From: an uncultured Psychroserpens sp. | Lineage (GTDB): Bacteria > Bacteroidota > Bacteroidia > Flavobacteriales > Flavobacteriaceae | Assembly: GCA_947489585.1 (NCBI GenBank) | Contig: CANLEE010000001.1 | Location: forward strand, 862,946-926,945 | Length of the DNA: 64,000 bases | Direction: 5' to 3' | Part shown: positions 17,339 to 28,808 of the stretch, piece after piece | How the letters are laid out: every line of letters starts with the position of its first letter | Position numbering within the stretch: position 1 is the first letter of the stretch | Translations under genes and position numbers: made by a program | Notes under the pieces: generated by a model | Told to the model about the DNA's origin: nothing | What the model saw: the letters and a program-made list of their open reading frames with translations, nothing else | Database searches by the model: none

Positions 17339-20300
17339 TTATTTTTTAGTAGCTCTTCCTCCTGTATGTTTTACACCATCGTGAACATCTGTAGGTATTA
17401 AAATTAATTTTGTTGAGTTTTCTACATGGTGCCAAGTAAACCCTTTCGGGGTCTTTTTATATTTTGCTTTTTTATTTGCTAATGTAAAGTCTTTCCCAGA
17501 GGTGCTTTGTAATTTTTTTAACACAACCGTCTTTATTGCAAAAGACATAAAGTCAGGAAAACCTTTTACGTTAAAATACACTCCTTTTGGGTATTTTTTA
17601 CGAAGAAAGTTATGTTTTTTAGCAGGTCTAAAATGATACCATTTTCCAGCATACTTTGCATTTATAGGCCATCTACCATTAACCTTCTTAACTGTACTAA
17701 GGTACTTAATCTTTTTTCCATTACCATCAGGGTCTAAGTATTTAATTGGATTTTGGCCAACATAATTATAAACGCCTAAATTTGATGAATTATAAACACC
17801 TCCATAATGTTTTCCATCTAAGAATGCACCTAATATAGGAGGGTCTACAGATTGCCAAACACTGGTTTTTCCGTCGTAATATCGTGCTCCATAATAGTAT
17901 AGATTAGTTTCTTCATCAAGTTCTTTACTATTATATAAGTAAGGAGTACGCTCGGTATTACTATGCTCTTCAAGGAACGTCTCTCCAAAAGCAAAGTATT
18001 CTAAATGCTGGGTTACTTCACCATTAGAATCTGTAATATACGAAGAACTTTCTATTTGATCGTGATGGTAATAGTAGACAAAAGCCTCTTTATTATTACC
18101 ATTTCCACCTGAACCATTATTTGTACCGTTTCCATTTCCGTTTCCGTTTCCACGATTTTGTGAATTATCCTCAGTAATAAAATCATCTATGTCTATGCCT
18201 AAATCGCTATAGATCTTATTGATACTATTTTTTAGTTGTCCTTGTTTTTTACTATATGATATTGCTTTAATTCCAGAACTTCCAGCTCTTTTTTGCAGCA
18301 AGCCTTCATTACTTTCATTTAACTTGGTGACAATACGCTGATCTTCAACAAAAAAATGTTTTGTGACCATACTATTACGTATTACGACAAAAGGATTAAC
18401 ATAAATTGTATAGTTTCCTATACTCCCATTTCCTGCTTTATTAGACCCATTTACAGCTACCGTTTGACCACCACCGTTACTCTTTAAAACACGCTCATTG
18501 TGAGCATCATATGTATAGCTATATATAGCTCCATTATCAGCTATGGCTTTTATACGATTCTCTTCGTCCCATAACATCTGTCTTTCCTGTCCGCTTACAT
18601 CATGCGTCCAGCCTGTCTGATTTCCATTAGCATCATAAGTAAACGTTTGGTCTTCGACATGAATTGGAGCATGTGGTTGTGTATCTCCATATTGGTAAGC
18701 ATAATCATAGGTTGTCTTATTTCTAGGGCTCCACTCATCGTCATCATAGCCTTTAAACTGGTGCAATTGATTTTTATTAACGATATTATGAATACTATTG
18801 TATTCCATATCGAGTGTATATCTGTTTTCATGATTACTTCCTAAATGGCTCCCTGTTGCATTAGTTAAACGGTATAAATCATCATAAGAGTAATTATAAT
18901 CCGTTTGCCCTCCCATAAGGTTACTACTTGGTATTTCGGCATTATTTTGAAGACGAAGAATATTATCTACATTATCGTACGTATATACATAATCCATAAA
19001 CTTACGATCCTCTGCTGTCTCGGATACTGTTGTTTTTAAACGCCTTCTATCTGGTTCATAACTATAAAAAGTCTCAGTATTATTTCCATAACTTCTATAT
19101 ACCTCATCTTCAAACTTATCATAACTTAACTGTGTAAGATAATTATAGTCGGCACCGTCTTTTAGTCCATTGAAACTGTTCAATTTTCCACCAAGATTAT
19201 ACATATATACTACTTCTTCACCATCTGGGTAAAGCATATTGGTTACTCTATTCCAAGTGTCATAGGTCCACTCTGTAGTATAAGTAAGGAGTTCGCTATC
19301 TGGTACAACAATAGTGCGTATGGCTTTAGTAAGTGCTCCTAATGAGTCATAAAAAAACTCCTGTGCTCCAGTAGCATCTTCTTGGAGTACAATACGTCCT
19401 ACTCTATTATAATTTGCTCCAGGTTCACCATAGGTATATACCACATTATTTTGCGGGTTTTCAGGATAGCTAATCTCAACTAATCGTTCAAAATCATAGA
19501 CATAGTTAATTGCATTTCCAGTAAGTTGTAAGTTTGCTGTTTTCTTTTTCGTTAGATTACTTGCAAGATCAAACTCAAAACGTGTTGAGCCAGCATCTGG
19601 ATGCACAACTTCTGTACGACGACCAAACCAATCGTAAGACATATTAATGACATTCTCTTGAGCGTCCTTAACCTCTATGAGTTCATTAATGGCATTATAA
19701 TTATAACTGGTCCAAATATCACTTCCCTGACTATATTGCTCTTTTACCGATTTGGTTAACCCTCTTACATTTTCGAAATTTTCTTTCCAAATGCCATTAG
19801 GGTCTGTAATTCTCGTAAGTAATTGTATATTGCCTTCTCTGTCATTTCCAAAGCCATAGACAAAATTAGTTTCGGCATTATCAGGAAATGTTATTTTAGT
19901 AGCTCTATCTAGAACATCATATTCTTTTGAAGTAGGGGCAATTGCATCGTATATAGGGTTAAATGTTGATTCATTTCCTTTAGGTTCGGTAATAGGATGA
20001 TAACTTTCGGTTTTTCGACCAAATGCATCATAGTTTATCTGTCCAGAAACAATCATTTTTTCATCGTCTGCAACTCCTGGAGCATTATAAATGGCTGCAT
20101 CCTTTTTAATTTGGATACTACGTTTTAATCCATCAATAAATGATATTGTCTCAAGGTTGTTATCCGGATTTTGTGGGTCGTAGTGCTTTGTTTTTGCCCA
20201 AGGTATTTCGGCATTGGGATAATATTCAAAAGCTATGGTATAAGGTAATCCAGCTGCTAACTCAAATGGTCCTGTTATTGTTTTGGTTCGTCCAACATTA

Positions 20301-23300
20301 TCAATTTCATATCGGATTTGCTGATCATTGAAATCGGTATTGAGTAATATTTTTCCAAAGCGGTAATCATAATCTGAAGAAGTGCTATAGCCATATGCAT
20401 CATTTATCCCAGTTGTGTAGGTCTGCACTTCGGGATCATATTCATAAGTATAAAAGAAGCGTTCGCCATTTGTGTTTTCAGGGTTTGTGATTTTGGTAAG
20501 ATTTCCAAAAGCATTATATTCTAAATCATATATAGCATCATCACCACCATCTAATTGATTTCGAATACGTATTATACTTCCAGTATTTATATCAATATCT
20601 GTTTCTCGCACTCTAAATGTTTGCCCATTTCCTAATACAGACATGCTACTAGGCACATTCATAATATATGGCGCTGAAACGCTATGGTAATTTATTGTTG
20701 TTGTATAATCATCGTCATTACCTATATCTCCAAAATCCGTGTAGGTTGTTAAATTTCCTAATACATCATAACTATAAGTCATACGTGTATTTTTTTGTGC
20801 TGTATCTTGTCCTTCATAAAATTGTTTTTCCATTTCAATATTAGCAGGAAAAGCTGCACCTCCATCTTCTTGGATATAGGTGTCGGGTAAGGTTGCACCA
20901 GTAAGGATATCCTTAATTTCAAAAGTGTTTATGCTTTCTGTATATATATTTTCATTAGCGTCCTGAATAGCCTCACGCTTCAACAACCCTTTTTCATAAT
21001 AATTATTAATATTATACTCTTGGACATGAGTTCTATAAATCGCATCATTGTTTTCTGTATCCAGGTGGTGGGTTTTTACACTTTCAAAACCATAGAATTC
21101 TCTCTCATTTCTATCATAGCGTCCATTACTATAATCAAAAGTACTTACTCCTGTATCTGCACCATCTCCTATAAAACCATCAAAGGTTTCTACTCTAGAT
21201 AAAGCCCAGATATCATTTGGCAAATTATAAGTATTGCCTAAACGTTTATAATCTAATGCAAACTTAGAACCAAGTGGTTGTTTAACTTCTTTCAATAAAT
21301 TGGTTCTTGCAATTGTTGATCGTCTAACAAAGAGTTGATTATCCTGATCAGATTCTAAAAAATCTGGAAAACCATCACCATCAATATCTGTTAAATCCAT
21401 AGTATTTTTACTCACTCCTTGAGATATATTTGCAGAAGGATTAAAACACAATTTTACAACAGGTACAATAGGAATAATAGGAATACAAGCTGTAAAAGCT
21501 CCATTAGCTGATTCTCCAGTAGAAACCCCTTTGTTAACAGCTTTTATATTATTCCAGAGAATTGGATTTGCAAAACCATTACCTGTGTTAATAGCTACCA
21601 TAAGGGATGTGGTATTATTATCCAATATTGGAGAAACTAAATTACTATCTACACCTTGATCTAAAATATAGTCTAGAAGTCCATCTCCGTTTACATCCCG
21701 TAATGTGTTTCTAATAACATTTTCTGTTCTAGATAAACCTACGCCTGCTGAAATACTATAATTAGATATGTTTATACTTAGTCCTCCTCCGTAACTAATT
21801 GATTTGCCATCGCTAAGTCCTAAATAGCCCCATTGCTCTTTAATACCAAATTCATAACCATAGTTTAGTTCCACCTCTCCATTTGCATATACACGATCTG
21901 GAAGACCATCACCATTAATATCCATCCAAGCAAATTTTACTTCATCAAGGTTAGTATTAAAATTCGCACTTAATCCTGCAGCAATTCGAGCTCCAGATTC
22001 TGATTTACTTGACTTTGACCCTCTTCCGCTTTTATTAGAATTTTGAGGTCCAGATTTTGGAAAAGTTCCTCCTAAAGAAAGACCAACAGATTGATGTGTC
22101 GAGCGGTGTACTTCACCAAAGCTTAAATCTCTTGCCTCTGGTTCTAACCCGCCTGTAGGTAAGGTATATTGTATTTTATTATCTGATACAATATCTGGAT
22201 GTCTATCTCCATTCATGTCTATATAATCATACAATTGTTTGGTCCATCCCGTACTATAACTTGCAGAAACACCTAATCCTCCAGAGAAATTTACATTTTC
22301 AGTTTTACTAACTCTTTTGATAGCAATTGCACCAGTTCCTGACCCTCCTCCAGTAGCACCTGTTAATGGAGTGACTGGTTGAATATTGTCTGCCCCCATT
22401 CGGGATGAGCTAATATTATTTTTTTTAACAAAGGTGAGATTATCATAACCTATATAAGCCTGATTCTGCATCACAGGAATCATGTAAATAAACTTATTTT
22501 CACATGCATTATTCCCACCTTCATCTTCAAATATTTGATTCATTGCATCGGCATCATCTGCTTCACTCAAATCTATTTCATTAGTATTATCTGATGTTGT
22601 CTCGAGCTTTAATTCCGTTTCATTAATAGGTTGATTAGCTCTGTCTCGATTTCCGTTATAAGCAAACTGCCCCCAATGTCTGTACATCATGCCAAAAGAC
22701 AATTCGGAATCAATAGTGGTATACATTCCTGGTGTTATAGTACTCAAGAAATTTCCTGAGATCTCAACATTCGCATTTGTAATTTGATTTGCAATTTTTC
22801 GATTCCTTATATGGTAATCAAAGAATAGTTTATCGTTTTGGTTAACAATAAGATCTGTAGAAGAAAAAGTATCTAACGTACCAATATAAATACCAAATAT
22901 AGATACAAAGTTTACCTGCACTACCTGCTCATATATAAGCTCATTCGATTTTTTTATTGTAAATACAATTTTATTTTCAAGTATCTCTTCTGGCTCTGCA
23001 ACGATAACAAATGATGTAGGTAGAATTTGTGGTGTTATGGTTAAGGTATCAGATTCATTTGCAACCCATTCTCTAGTAGGCTTAATTATTTTGTTGAAAA
23101 TAGTATGCTCTACAGTAGGAAAAAATTCTAATAAAGGATTACCGTTTTCAGCCGTAACTTCATCAAAATCAGGATCTGATGAAGCTGTATAGTATACTCT
23201 TGGCATCCATTGAACTTTATTCCAGTCGATTGTCGTATTTGATTTGATTTTAAACAAAATAGCATCATCTTTAAGTACTGATTCCTCTAAATCAATGTCA

Positions 23301-26300
23301 AGACTTGGGGTATCATCATAATTATAATTTTGCTGCCAAATAACTGATGTTGTATTACCTGATTTTTTAACGATTTCTACGGTAAGATTATCCGATGTAA
23401 TAAGCTTTGAAAAGTTGCCTTCTATATGAATAGTACCAGCAATTGGCATCCCTACAGCCATTGGAGCTGTAAGAAGGAAATCATCAGAAGCATTATACTG
23501 ATATATAGGTAATTCATTTGCATCCTTAATATCATCTGTATGTTGTGCATAGGTAATAATTGGGTTCCAAAGTACCAGATCATCTGTTCCATCTTCAATA
23601 GACTGTACTCTAAAATAAAGCTTATCACCAACACTTACTGCAATATTTGAAACACCAGTTGGTGTATAAGAGCTAAAATCTTCAGCTAGAATAATTTTAC
23701 TCCAAAGCTCTGTATCACCGTGTTGTATAACAACACGAACGCCATCTCCTGTTCCTGATAGTATTTCAGGTTCATCAAGAGCTACTGGAGCATTTATAGA
23801 TAACGTTCCTGTATAAGGTGCTTCCCATATTTTCACAACATCATGTAAAGGATTTTGATCAATTGCATCTTCAATTTCCTGAGGGTCTATGGTAACAATA
23901 CTCGCATCAATAACACTAGATGTATTTATTGGACTTGGTGTTCCCGTACTTGTTGGTGAGAAAGTTGGTTCACCATCTGAGTTAATACGATTAAAGAAAA
24001 CCGTTCCATTATTAACAACATCTATAAGCTGATCGCCATTAACATCTGAAAAATAAGTTGAAGTTGTGTTACTAGTATTTGAATATTGTACGCCAGCAAA
24101 AACTACAAAATTAGATTCTAAACCAATATCAAAAGTGTTGCTATCGCCTTTTTCAAAATCTGAAATCCCTAGAATTGGTTTTTTTTCTCCAAATGTGGTT
24201 TCGCCATCAGGGCCTGACGAATTTGGTCTAAAATATAAGCCATTATTTTCTTTGAAAACTTTATCAGACAACCCATCACCATTAATATCGATAAGTGCTA
24301 ATATTCCTTGATTATCTGAATGTGAAAAACCAAAATTAACCCCTGCTGTTTGAGATTTAGTAAAAAGATTCCCATCAAAAGGACCAACCGTTACTGCCAT
24401 TCCAAATCCAAATCCAAATGACTTATTTCCTCCTAAAACAGAAGCATCATCATTAAATAAATCTATAGGATTTATAAAATCTCCTGAAACATTATCATTT
24501 TTTGGAGCCCAAATTTCTTGATTGGTATACGGTACATAACCATCATCAGATCTTACATCATCATAATAACCAAACTCTTGACGTGTAAATTCCTGTCCTG
24601 AAGCATCAAACTCTATAATATGTGTTAGTAAGGTTTTAAAAAAAGCTCCTTCAGTATAATTAAATTCATAACTACGAACATTTTGACCACTAAATTTTAT
24701 ATCTATTTTCCGTAAAACATCTGCGGTAACCTGCTTAAAAGCATAACGGGCATTAATAATGACATCTTTCCGTTTAGGCTCACCTAATTCACGGTCTCTT
24801 GTAAAACTCACCTCATACTTGCCTTCAGTATTGCCATGACCAGTGTATGTGATTCTATCTATATAAATATTTTGTCCTGGTGACCCGTTTTGCACACCAG
24901 AATCTGAAACTTTAGTACAATGATACTTTACAAAGTTGTTGTATAAATCGCGTACTTCAACAAGTGTCCAATGTGCAATATTACCACTATCATCCCTTAG
25001 TATTGAGCTTTCTACAATACTCAATGACGTCGTCCCCCCATAAGAATATGTCACTCCTGATTTATCTGTAACTTCCCACCAATAATTTCCAGGGCTGTTA
25101 CCATGTCTAATTATTCTATCAAATTTACCTTCTACACGTGGATAAAATTGTTTTTCTTGAGTTCGTGGCTCTAAAGATGTCCTATGGGCAACTGGAAATA
25201 ATTGCTCATTATTCATACTATAGGTTTCAGATTCCTCAGTTGGATTATACCTAGGAACTCCCCATCTAGTATCGATACTAATTGATGGTATTTGTATATT
25301 CCATCCTAGTCCCAACCAACTGTTTTCTCCACCATTATTATACTGAACAGCCAATTGTGGCTGTAAACCATGACGCCCTTGAGGTAAAACAATAGAATAT
25401 GCTAAATTGGCATGTCCCATATTATTAGCGTTAGGTGGTTCAATTGTATTAATTGCTGCTCCAGGATTAGCTGCTCTTATATCTTTAATAGATGTAGGTA
25501 AATACCCCGAAGTTTGTGGTGATTCTGGGACTTTAATAATACCATTGATCATATCTCCTGACTTATTGAACTTCGACGAAATTGTATTGTATTCACTATT
25601 TAATTGTCTTTTTTTTAGTGCAACCCAATGTTTTGTATTCTCATCGAAATAGTATGTCTTAATATCTTTTACAGTATAGCCATCTGGTATTTTTGATATA
25701 TCATATACTAAAGAAATTTTGGCATCACCATTAAAAGAAGCATCTTCAGCTAAAATGCGGTATCCATTGTAATCTTTAGTTACATTAACAAGACCTGGAT
25801 CTAAAGTTGGTAAATCAACACTCCTTAAATTTGTTATTGAAACTGTTTTAGGTTTTAATAATATATTGGGTTGGATATTTACATGAGCACCTTTAACTAA
25901 AAGATTTAACTCTTCATAGGGGCTATAATAACCTAAAGCATAGACCTCTGAACGAATGGGGATTTTATTGTGAAAATTGACTTTAGTTTGTTTATTATAT
26001 GCAATCTCTTTTTTAATAATTTCTCCATCTGGAAAAACAACTTTAATTAAAGCAGACCATTTTTCTTGATTACTTTTTTTAGAAATAACAGATTCAAACT
26101 CTGATGAGAGAGACCTAATTCTAATATCATCAATATATATTTGAGCATAATCGCTATCTTTTCCTTGCACAAAACCTTTAATATATCCCCAAGTATCAAC
26201 ATATTCTTTATCTAAGGGCTGATTAATTACTATAGCTCTGTCTTTTGATCCCGTTTTTTTTATGAGGACTCCGAGATTACGAATGCGATAGTTATAAGTT

Positions 26301-26731
26301 ACGTTCTCAGGGAGAGTAAATTGGATCTTATTTTCTCCTTGCTTTAACCATCCTTTTTTAAGTTGTTCTTTTTGCTGTTTCCAACCTTCAGATTTTGTTA
26401 CGAAATAACCCCCTACAGATAATTTATCATTAATACTTCTAGATATTCCTGTATGGTTACTAATACCATAAAGGTCATAGGTAAGCCACACTTCGTCGTC
26501 GTCACTAAACCAATGTTCAAGATTAACAGTAAAAATATTATCTACTGGGCTGTCTAATGGTTTGTCATCAAAAAAACCGATAAAGCCTTCCTTTTGATTA
26601 GAAGGGTAATACGTTTCTGCTGCCGTTGACGAGTTATGCTTTTTTGTATTTTTTTCGAAAGCTAAGCCCTCAGAAAAGACTCCTAATAGCATTAGAAGTA
26701 TTATGATTACTCTATGTTTTTTATAGTCCAT
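17339..26731 (-). CDS. Giant SpvB/VCBS/RHS polymorphic toxin with WHH nuclease tip
   Basis: A 3,130-residue secreted toxin. After a signal peptide (1-24) come about 400 residues of beta-rich sequence, then an SpvB-like region (about 440-500, LGLGWNIQIPSISIDTRWG). FG-GAP/VCBS repeats follow (DINGDGLSDKV near 820, later DMNGDRHPDIV, DINGDGLPDRV, DVNGDGLLDYI, DIDGDGFPDFL), then YD/RHS repeats (about 2,000-2,850) and the RHS core (SKELDEETNLYYYGARYYDG) ending at NPIKYLDPDG near 2,997. The 130-residue tip has the WHH nuclease motif (FTWHHVENSTKLILIP, DVHDGVKHTGG) of the HNH/EndoVII superfamily. SpvB plus RHS in one chain resembles TcB-TcC shells that enclose a toxic tip. Immunity gene directly downstream; LamG-like gene directly upstream. 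Confidence 0.92.
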   Translation of the reverse strand: MDYKKHRVIIILLMLLGVFSEGLAFEKNTKKHNSSTAAETYYPSNQKEGFIGFFDDKPLDSPVDNIFTVNLEHWFSDDDEVWLTYDLYGISNHTGISRSINDKLSVGGYFVTKSEGWKQQKEQLKKGWLKQGENKIQFTLPENVTYNYRIRNLGVLIKKTGSKDRAIVINQPLDKEYVDTWGYIKGFVQGKDSDYAQIYIDDIRIRSLSSEFESVISKKSNQEKWSALIKVVFPDGEIIKKEIAYNKQTKVNFHNKIPIRSEVYALGYYSPYEELNLLVKGAHVNIQPNILLKPKTVSITNLRSVDLPTLDPGLVNVTKDYNGYRILAEDASFNGDAKISLVYDISKIPDGYTVKDIKTYYFDENTKHWVALKKRQLNSEYNTISSKFNKSGDMINGIIKVPESPQTSGYLPTSIKDIRAANPGAAINTIEPPNANNMGHANLAYSIVLPQGRHGLQPQLAVQYNNGGENSWLGLGWNIQIPSISIDTRWGVPRYNPTEESETYSMNNEQLFPVAHRTSLEPRTQEKQFYPRVEGKFDRIIRHGNSPGNYWWEVTDKSGVTYSYGGTTSLSIVESSILRDDSGNIAHWTLVEVRDLYNNFVKYHCTKVSDSGVQNGSPGQNIYIDRITYTGHGNTEGKYEVSFTRDRELGEPKRKDVIINARYAFKQVTADVLRKIDIKFSGQNVRSYEFNYTEGAFFKTLLTHIIEFDASGQEFTRQEFGYYDDVRSDDGYVPYTNQEIWAPKNDNVSGDFINPIDLFNDDASVLGGNKSFGFGFGMAVTVGPFDGNLFTKSQTAGVNFGFSHSDNQGILALIDINGDGLSDKVFKENNGLYFRPNSSGPDGETTFGEKKPILGISDFEKGDSNTFDIGLESNFVVFAGVQYSNTSNTTSTYFSDVNGDQLIDVVNNGTVFFNRINSDGEPTFSPTSTGTPSPINTSSVIDASIVTIDPQEIEDAIDQNPLHDVVKIWEAPYTGTLSINAPVALDEPEILSGTGDGVRVVIQHGDTELWSKIILAEDFSSYTPTGVSNIAVSVGDKLYFRVQSIEDGTDDLVLWNPIITYAQHTDDIKDANELPIYQYNASDDFLLTAPMAVGMPIAGTIHIEGNFSKLITSDNLTVEIVKKSGNTTSVIWQQNYNYDDTPSLDIDLEESVLKDDAILFKIKSNTTIDWNKVQWMPRVYYTASSDPDFDEVTAENGNPLLEFFPTVEHTIFNKIIKPTREWVANESDTLTITPQILPTSFVIVAEPEEILENKIVFTIKKSNELIYEQVVQVNFVSIFGIYIGTLDTFSSTDLIVNQNDKLFFDYHIRNRKIANQITNANVEISGNFLSTITPGMYTTIDSELSFGMMYRHWGQFAYNGNRDRANQPINETELKLETTSDNTNEIDLSEADDADAMNQIFEDEGGNNACENKFIYMIPVMQNQAYIGYDNLTFVKKNNISSSRMGADNIQPVTPLTGATGGGSGTGAIAIKRVSKTENVNFSGGLGVSASYSTGWTKQLYDYIDMNGDRHPDIVSDNKIQYTLPTGGLEPEARDLSFGEVHRSTHQSVGLSLGGTFPKSGPQNSNKSGRGSKSSKSESGARIAAGLSANFNTNLDEVKFAWMDINGDGLPDRVYANGEVELNYGYEFGIKEQWGYLGLSDGKSISYGGGLSINISNYSISAGVGLSRTENVIRNTLRDVNGDGLLDYILDQGVDSNLVSPILDNNTTSLMVAINTGNGFANPILWNNIKAVNKGVSTGESANGAFTACIPIIPIVPVVKLCFNPSANISQGVSKNTMDLTDIDGDGFPDFLESDQDNQLFVRRSTIARTNLLKEVKQPLGSKFALDYKRLGNTYNLPNDIWALSRVETFDGFIGDGADTGVSTFDYSNGRYDRNEREFYGFESVKTHHLDTENNDAIYRTHVQEYNINNYYEKGLLKREAIQDANENIYTESINTFEIKDILTGATLPDTYIQEDGGAAFPANIEMEKQFYEGQDTAQKNTRMTYSYDVLGNLTTYTDFGDIGNDDDYTTTINYHSVSAPYIMNVPSSMSVLGNGQTFRVRETDIDINTGSIIRIRNQLDGGDDAIYDLEYNAFGNLTKITNPENTNGERFFYTYEYDPEVQTYTTGINDAYGYSTSSDYDYRFGKILLNTDFNDQQIRYEIDNVGRTKTITGPFELAAGLPYTIAFEYYPNAEIPWAKTKHYDPQNPDNNLETISFIDGLKRSIQIKKDAAIYNAPGVADDEKMIVSGQINYDAFGRKTESYHPITEPKGNESTFNPIYDAIAPTSKEYDVLDRATKITFPDNAETNFVYGFGNDREGNIQLLTRITDPNGIWKENFENVRGLTKSVKEQYSQGSDIWTSYNYNAINELIEVKDAQENVINMSYDWFGRRTEVVHPDAGSTRFEFDLASNLTKKKTANLQLTGNAINYVYDFERLVEISYPENPQNNVVYTYGEPGANYNRVGRIVLQEDATGAQEFFYDSLGALTKAIRTIVVPDSELLTYTTEWTYDTWNRVTNMLYPDGEEVVYMYNLGGKLNSFNGLKDGADYNYLTQLSYDKFEDEVYRSYGNNTETFYSYEPDRRRLKTTVSETAEDRKFMDYVYTYDNVDNILRLQNNAEIPSSNLMGGQTDYNYSYDDLYRLTNATGSHLGSNHENRYTLDMEYNSIHNIVNKNQLHQFKGYDDDEWSPRNKTTYDYAYQYGDTQPHAPIHVEDQTFTYDANGNQTGWTHDVSGQERQMLWDEENRIKAIADNGAIYSYTYDAHNERVLKSNGGGQTVAVNGSNKAGNGSIGNYTIYVNPFVVIRNSMVTKHFFVEDQRIVTKLNESNEGLLQKRAGSSGIKAISYSKKQGQLKNSINKIYSDLGIDIDDFITEDNSQNRGNGNGNGNGTNNGSGGNGNNKEAFVYYYHHDQIESSSYITDSNGEVTQHLEYFAFGETFLEEHSNTERTPYLYNSKELDEETNLYYYGARYYDGKTSVWQSVDPPILGAFLDGKHYGGVYNSSNLGVYNYVGQNPIKYLDPDGNGKKIKYLSTVKKVNGRWPINAKYAGKWYHFRPAKKHNFLRKKYPKGVYFNVKGFPDFMSFAIKTVVLKKLQSTSGKDFTLANKKAKYKKTPKGFTWHHVENSTKLILIPTDVHDGVKHTGGRATKK

Positions 26732-26774
26732 GACTTTGGTTTTTTAGTGTGTTGGGTTTTTTGTTGAGAATGTC

Positions 26775-28715
26775 TTAATCTATAATGAGTTTTCGAGATT
26801 CATTTTGTGATGCGCTTTCTAGAACGACATTATAGATACCAGCAGCAGAAATATGCTGCCCTGGAATTGAATACATCGATTTGTTCTTACCTTTAATAGT
26901 AGACAGCTGCCTGCCAGTTATATCAAAGACTTTAATAGTAATATCTTCTTGTTTTGACAACTTTACTTGAATGGTATAATTTCCGTCACGTGATTGGTTT
27001 GGAAAAAGGATAAAGGATGTTATTATACTGTCTTTAATTTTAATGGTATCTGATGCTGTACAACCATTTTCAGTAGTTATTGTTATTGTGTATGCTCCTG
27101 GTTCATTAACTTGAATTTGAGGTGAATTACTTGTAAAACCATTACTAGATGTCCAGATATAGTTCATTTTTTCATTGGATGTTGCAGATGCATCCAATAT
27201 AATTTCTAAATTATCAAGACTTAAACGGCGGTCTTCTCCTAAATTGACTGCTATTGCCTGAGGTAATTCTAAAGTATAATCTACTTCTACTTTTGTTTGT
27301 AAAGCATCGATAGCTTTTAAAGTATATTTCCCTTCTGTTAGTTGTTTAATATGATTATCTTGATGGTGAATATCAGTACTTTTCCAGTGATCTATTATGT
27401 TATCGTTTTTGCTTAGTTCAAAATAGTATGGAGGCATTCCTCCCTGTACTTCATAACTTAGGATCGCATTATTATTGGTTTTACAATTTAAAGGAGCTAC
27501 CTCCTCAAGAACTATCTCCAATTCAGATTTTAATGCAAAAGTAAACACATCACTTCCAGACCCATCTTCGTCCCATTTTATATTATTGAAAGTAAGACTA
27601 TTATCATCTATTAATGATATATCTATATATTTTACTTTTTCTGAAATAAAACTTCCTTCACCACTAGGATCAATTACCAATAAATATTCATTAGCTTTTC
27701 CTTCTCCACTAAAAATAGAAGATGTATCAAATTTTAACTGTGTAGATAGCTCTGAAGCTAACATTCCTGTGACTTGAACCTTCCATTGACGTTTCATCAA
27801 TGAGACTTGTGATACTTGATTATTTTTGTCTAGTATTGGGTCTTGGTCATTATCTGCCCAGATTATAAACGATTGATCATTAATTGATGTGCTATTCTCT
27901 TTATTAGTTGATACAATATCACCCAAACCAACTGTAATTAGAGAGTTTTCTTTAGTGCTATGCGATTGTTTTTGTAAAAGATTACTCTTATCATCTCTAC
28001 CAATACCAGCAATACGGTGCTTAAAGATATCGTTGCCCTTGAGATTATAAATTTTGTCTTTTGAAGAAGATAAGTAATCTTTGCCATTGGTTAGTGTAAT
28101 ACCATATTTCAAGGCTAAAGCTGTTTCTACAATTTGTTTCTTTTTTCCACGCAAAACTTTATTATATATTAACACCTCTGCAATAGAACCTTTAAAGCCG
28201 GAAGCTTCTGTATGAGAAAAATCACCTAGGAGAACATGAGGTTCTTGTTCATAACTCGTAGTTGCTTTTGGTCTATACATTTGTGTATATGTATTGAGAA
28301 GAGGCTCTTTTTTAGATTCTTTTTCGTATTCTAAATACATGTCCGAATTATTTGCTCGGTCTGTACGAAGTACCACAAAAGAATCCTCACCATAAATCTT
28401 CCATATATCTTTATTAACTGTATTGTTTTCAATATTATAAACCGTAAATACTGTTAACTGAGAGAGTTTATCTATATCTGTTAAAACCGACAAATAATCA
28501 TTATCATCATTAAATAATATTACTGGATTAAAATTGATAAGATGTTCTTGACTTTGAGATATTTCTTCACCACTACCATGTTCTAAAACATACTCTGTAG
28601 ATGTAAAAGATTTTAGATTAGTATTAGTGAGTTGAAATTTGAGATTTTGTTTAGACTGGCCTATACTAGTAATTGTGAAGAAAAGTAGAGACAAGGTGTA
28701 ATAATACGATTTCAT
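26775..28715 (-). CDS. LamG-like surface protein with T9SS sorting domain
   Basis: A 646-residue protein with signal peptide (YYTLSLLFFTITSIGQS). Residues about 60-220 look like a concanavalin/LamG-type module (HVLLGDFSHTEASGFKGSIAEVLIYNKVL). The next 170 residues carry the motif RIAGIGRDDKSNL and FIIWADND, seen in Bacteroidota proteins that pair such lectin-like modules with PKD and sorting domains. A PKD-like part (about 490-555) and a type A sorting domain (FPNQSRDGNYTIQVKL ... GIYNVVLESAS) follow. It is first in an operon with the giant RHS protein (43-bp gap). It might help present or release the RHS protein at the surface; that is inference. Confidence 0.85.
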   Translation of the reverse strand: MKSYYYTLSLLFFTITSIGQSKQNLKFQLTNTNLKSFTSTEYVLEHGSGEEISQSQEHLINFNPVILFNDDNDYLSVLTDIDKLSQLTVFTVYNIENNTVNKDIWKIYGEDSFVVLRTDRANNSDMYLEYEKESKKEPLLNTYTQMYRPKATTSYEQEPHVLLGDFSHTEASGFKGSIAEVLIYNKVLRGKKKQIVETALALKYGITLTNGKDYLSSSKDKIYNLKGNDIFKHRIAGIGRDDKSNLLQKQSHSTKENSLITVGLGDIVSTNKENSTSINDQSFIIWADNDQDPILDKNNQVSQVSLMKRQWKVQVTGMLASELSTQLKFDTSSIFSGEGKANEYLLVIDPSGEGSFISEKVKYIDISLIDDNSLTFNNIKWDEDGSGSDVFTFALKSELEIVLEEVAPLNCKTNNNAILSYEVQGGMPPYYFELSKNDNIIDHWKSTDIHHQDNHIKQLTEGKYTLKAIDALQTKVEVDYTLELPQAIAVNLGEDRRLSLDNLEIILDASATSNEKMNYIWTSSNGFTSNSPQIQVNEPGAYTITITTENGCTASDTIKIKDSIITSFILFPNQSRDGNYTIQVKLSKQEDITIKVFDITGRQLSTIKGKNKSMYSIPGQHISAAGIYNVVLESASQNESRKLIID

Positions 28716-28808
28716 ACCTAATGGTTTAAATTAACTGCTTTAAGCTTACCAACTTAATTAGATATGAGCTCTAGTTATAAAACCTTAGTAGATAATGGGT
28801 TATGATTT

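Noticed and set aside
18105..18165. Hexanucleotide-like tract encoding GNGNGNG and further Gly/Asn residues in the giant RHS protein.
   Set aside because: A flexible linker with biased codons inside a continuous reading frame; no sign of a phase-variable tract or of a CRISPR-like repeat.
17339..26731. Several open frames of 60-100 codons on both strands inside the giant RHS gene and other large genes.
   Set aside because: They overlap strongly supported genes in other frames and show no domain, start signal or promoter of their own.
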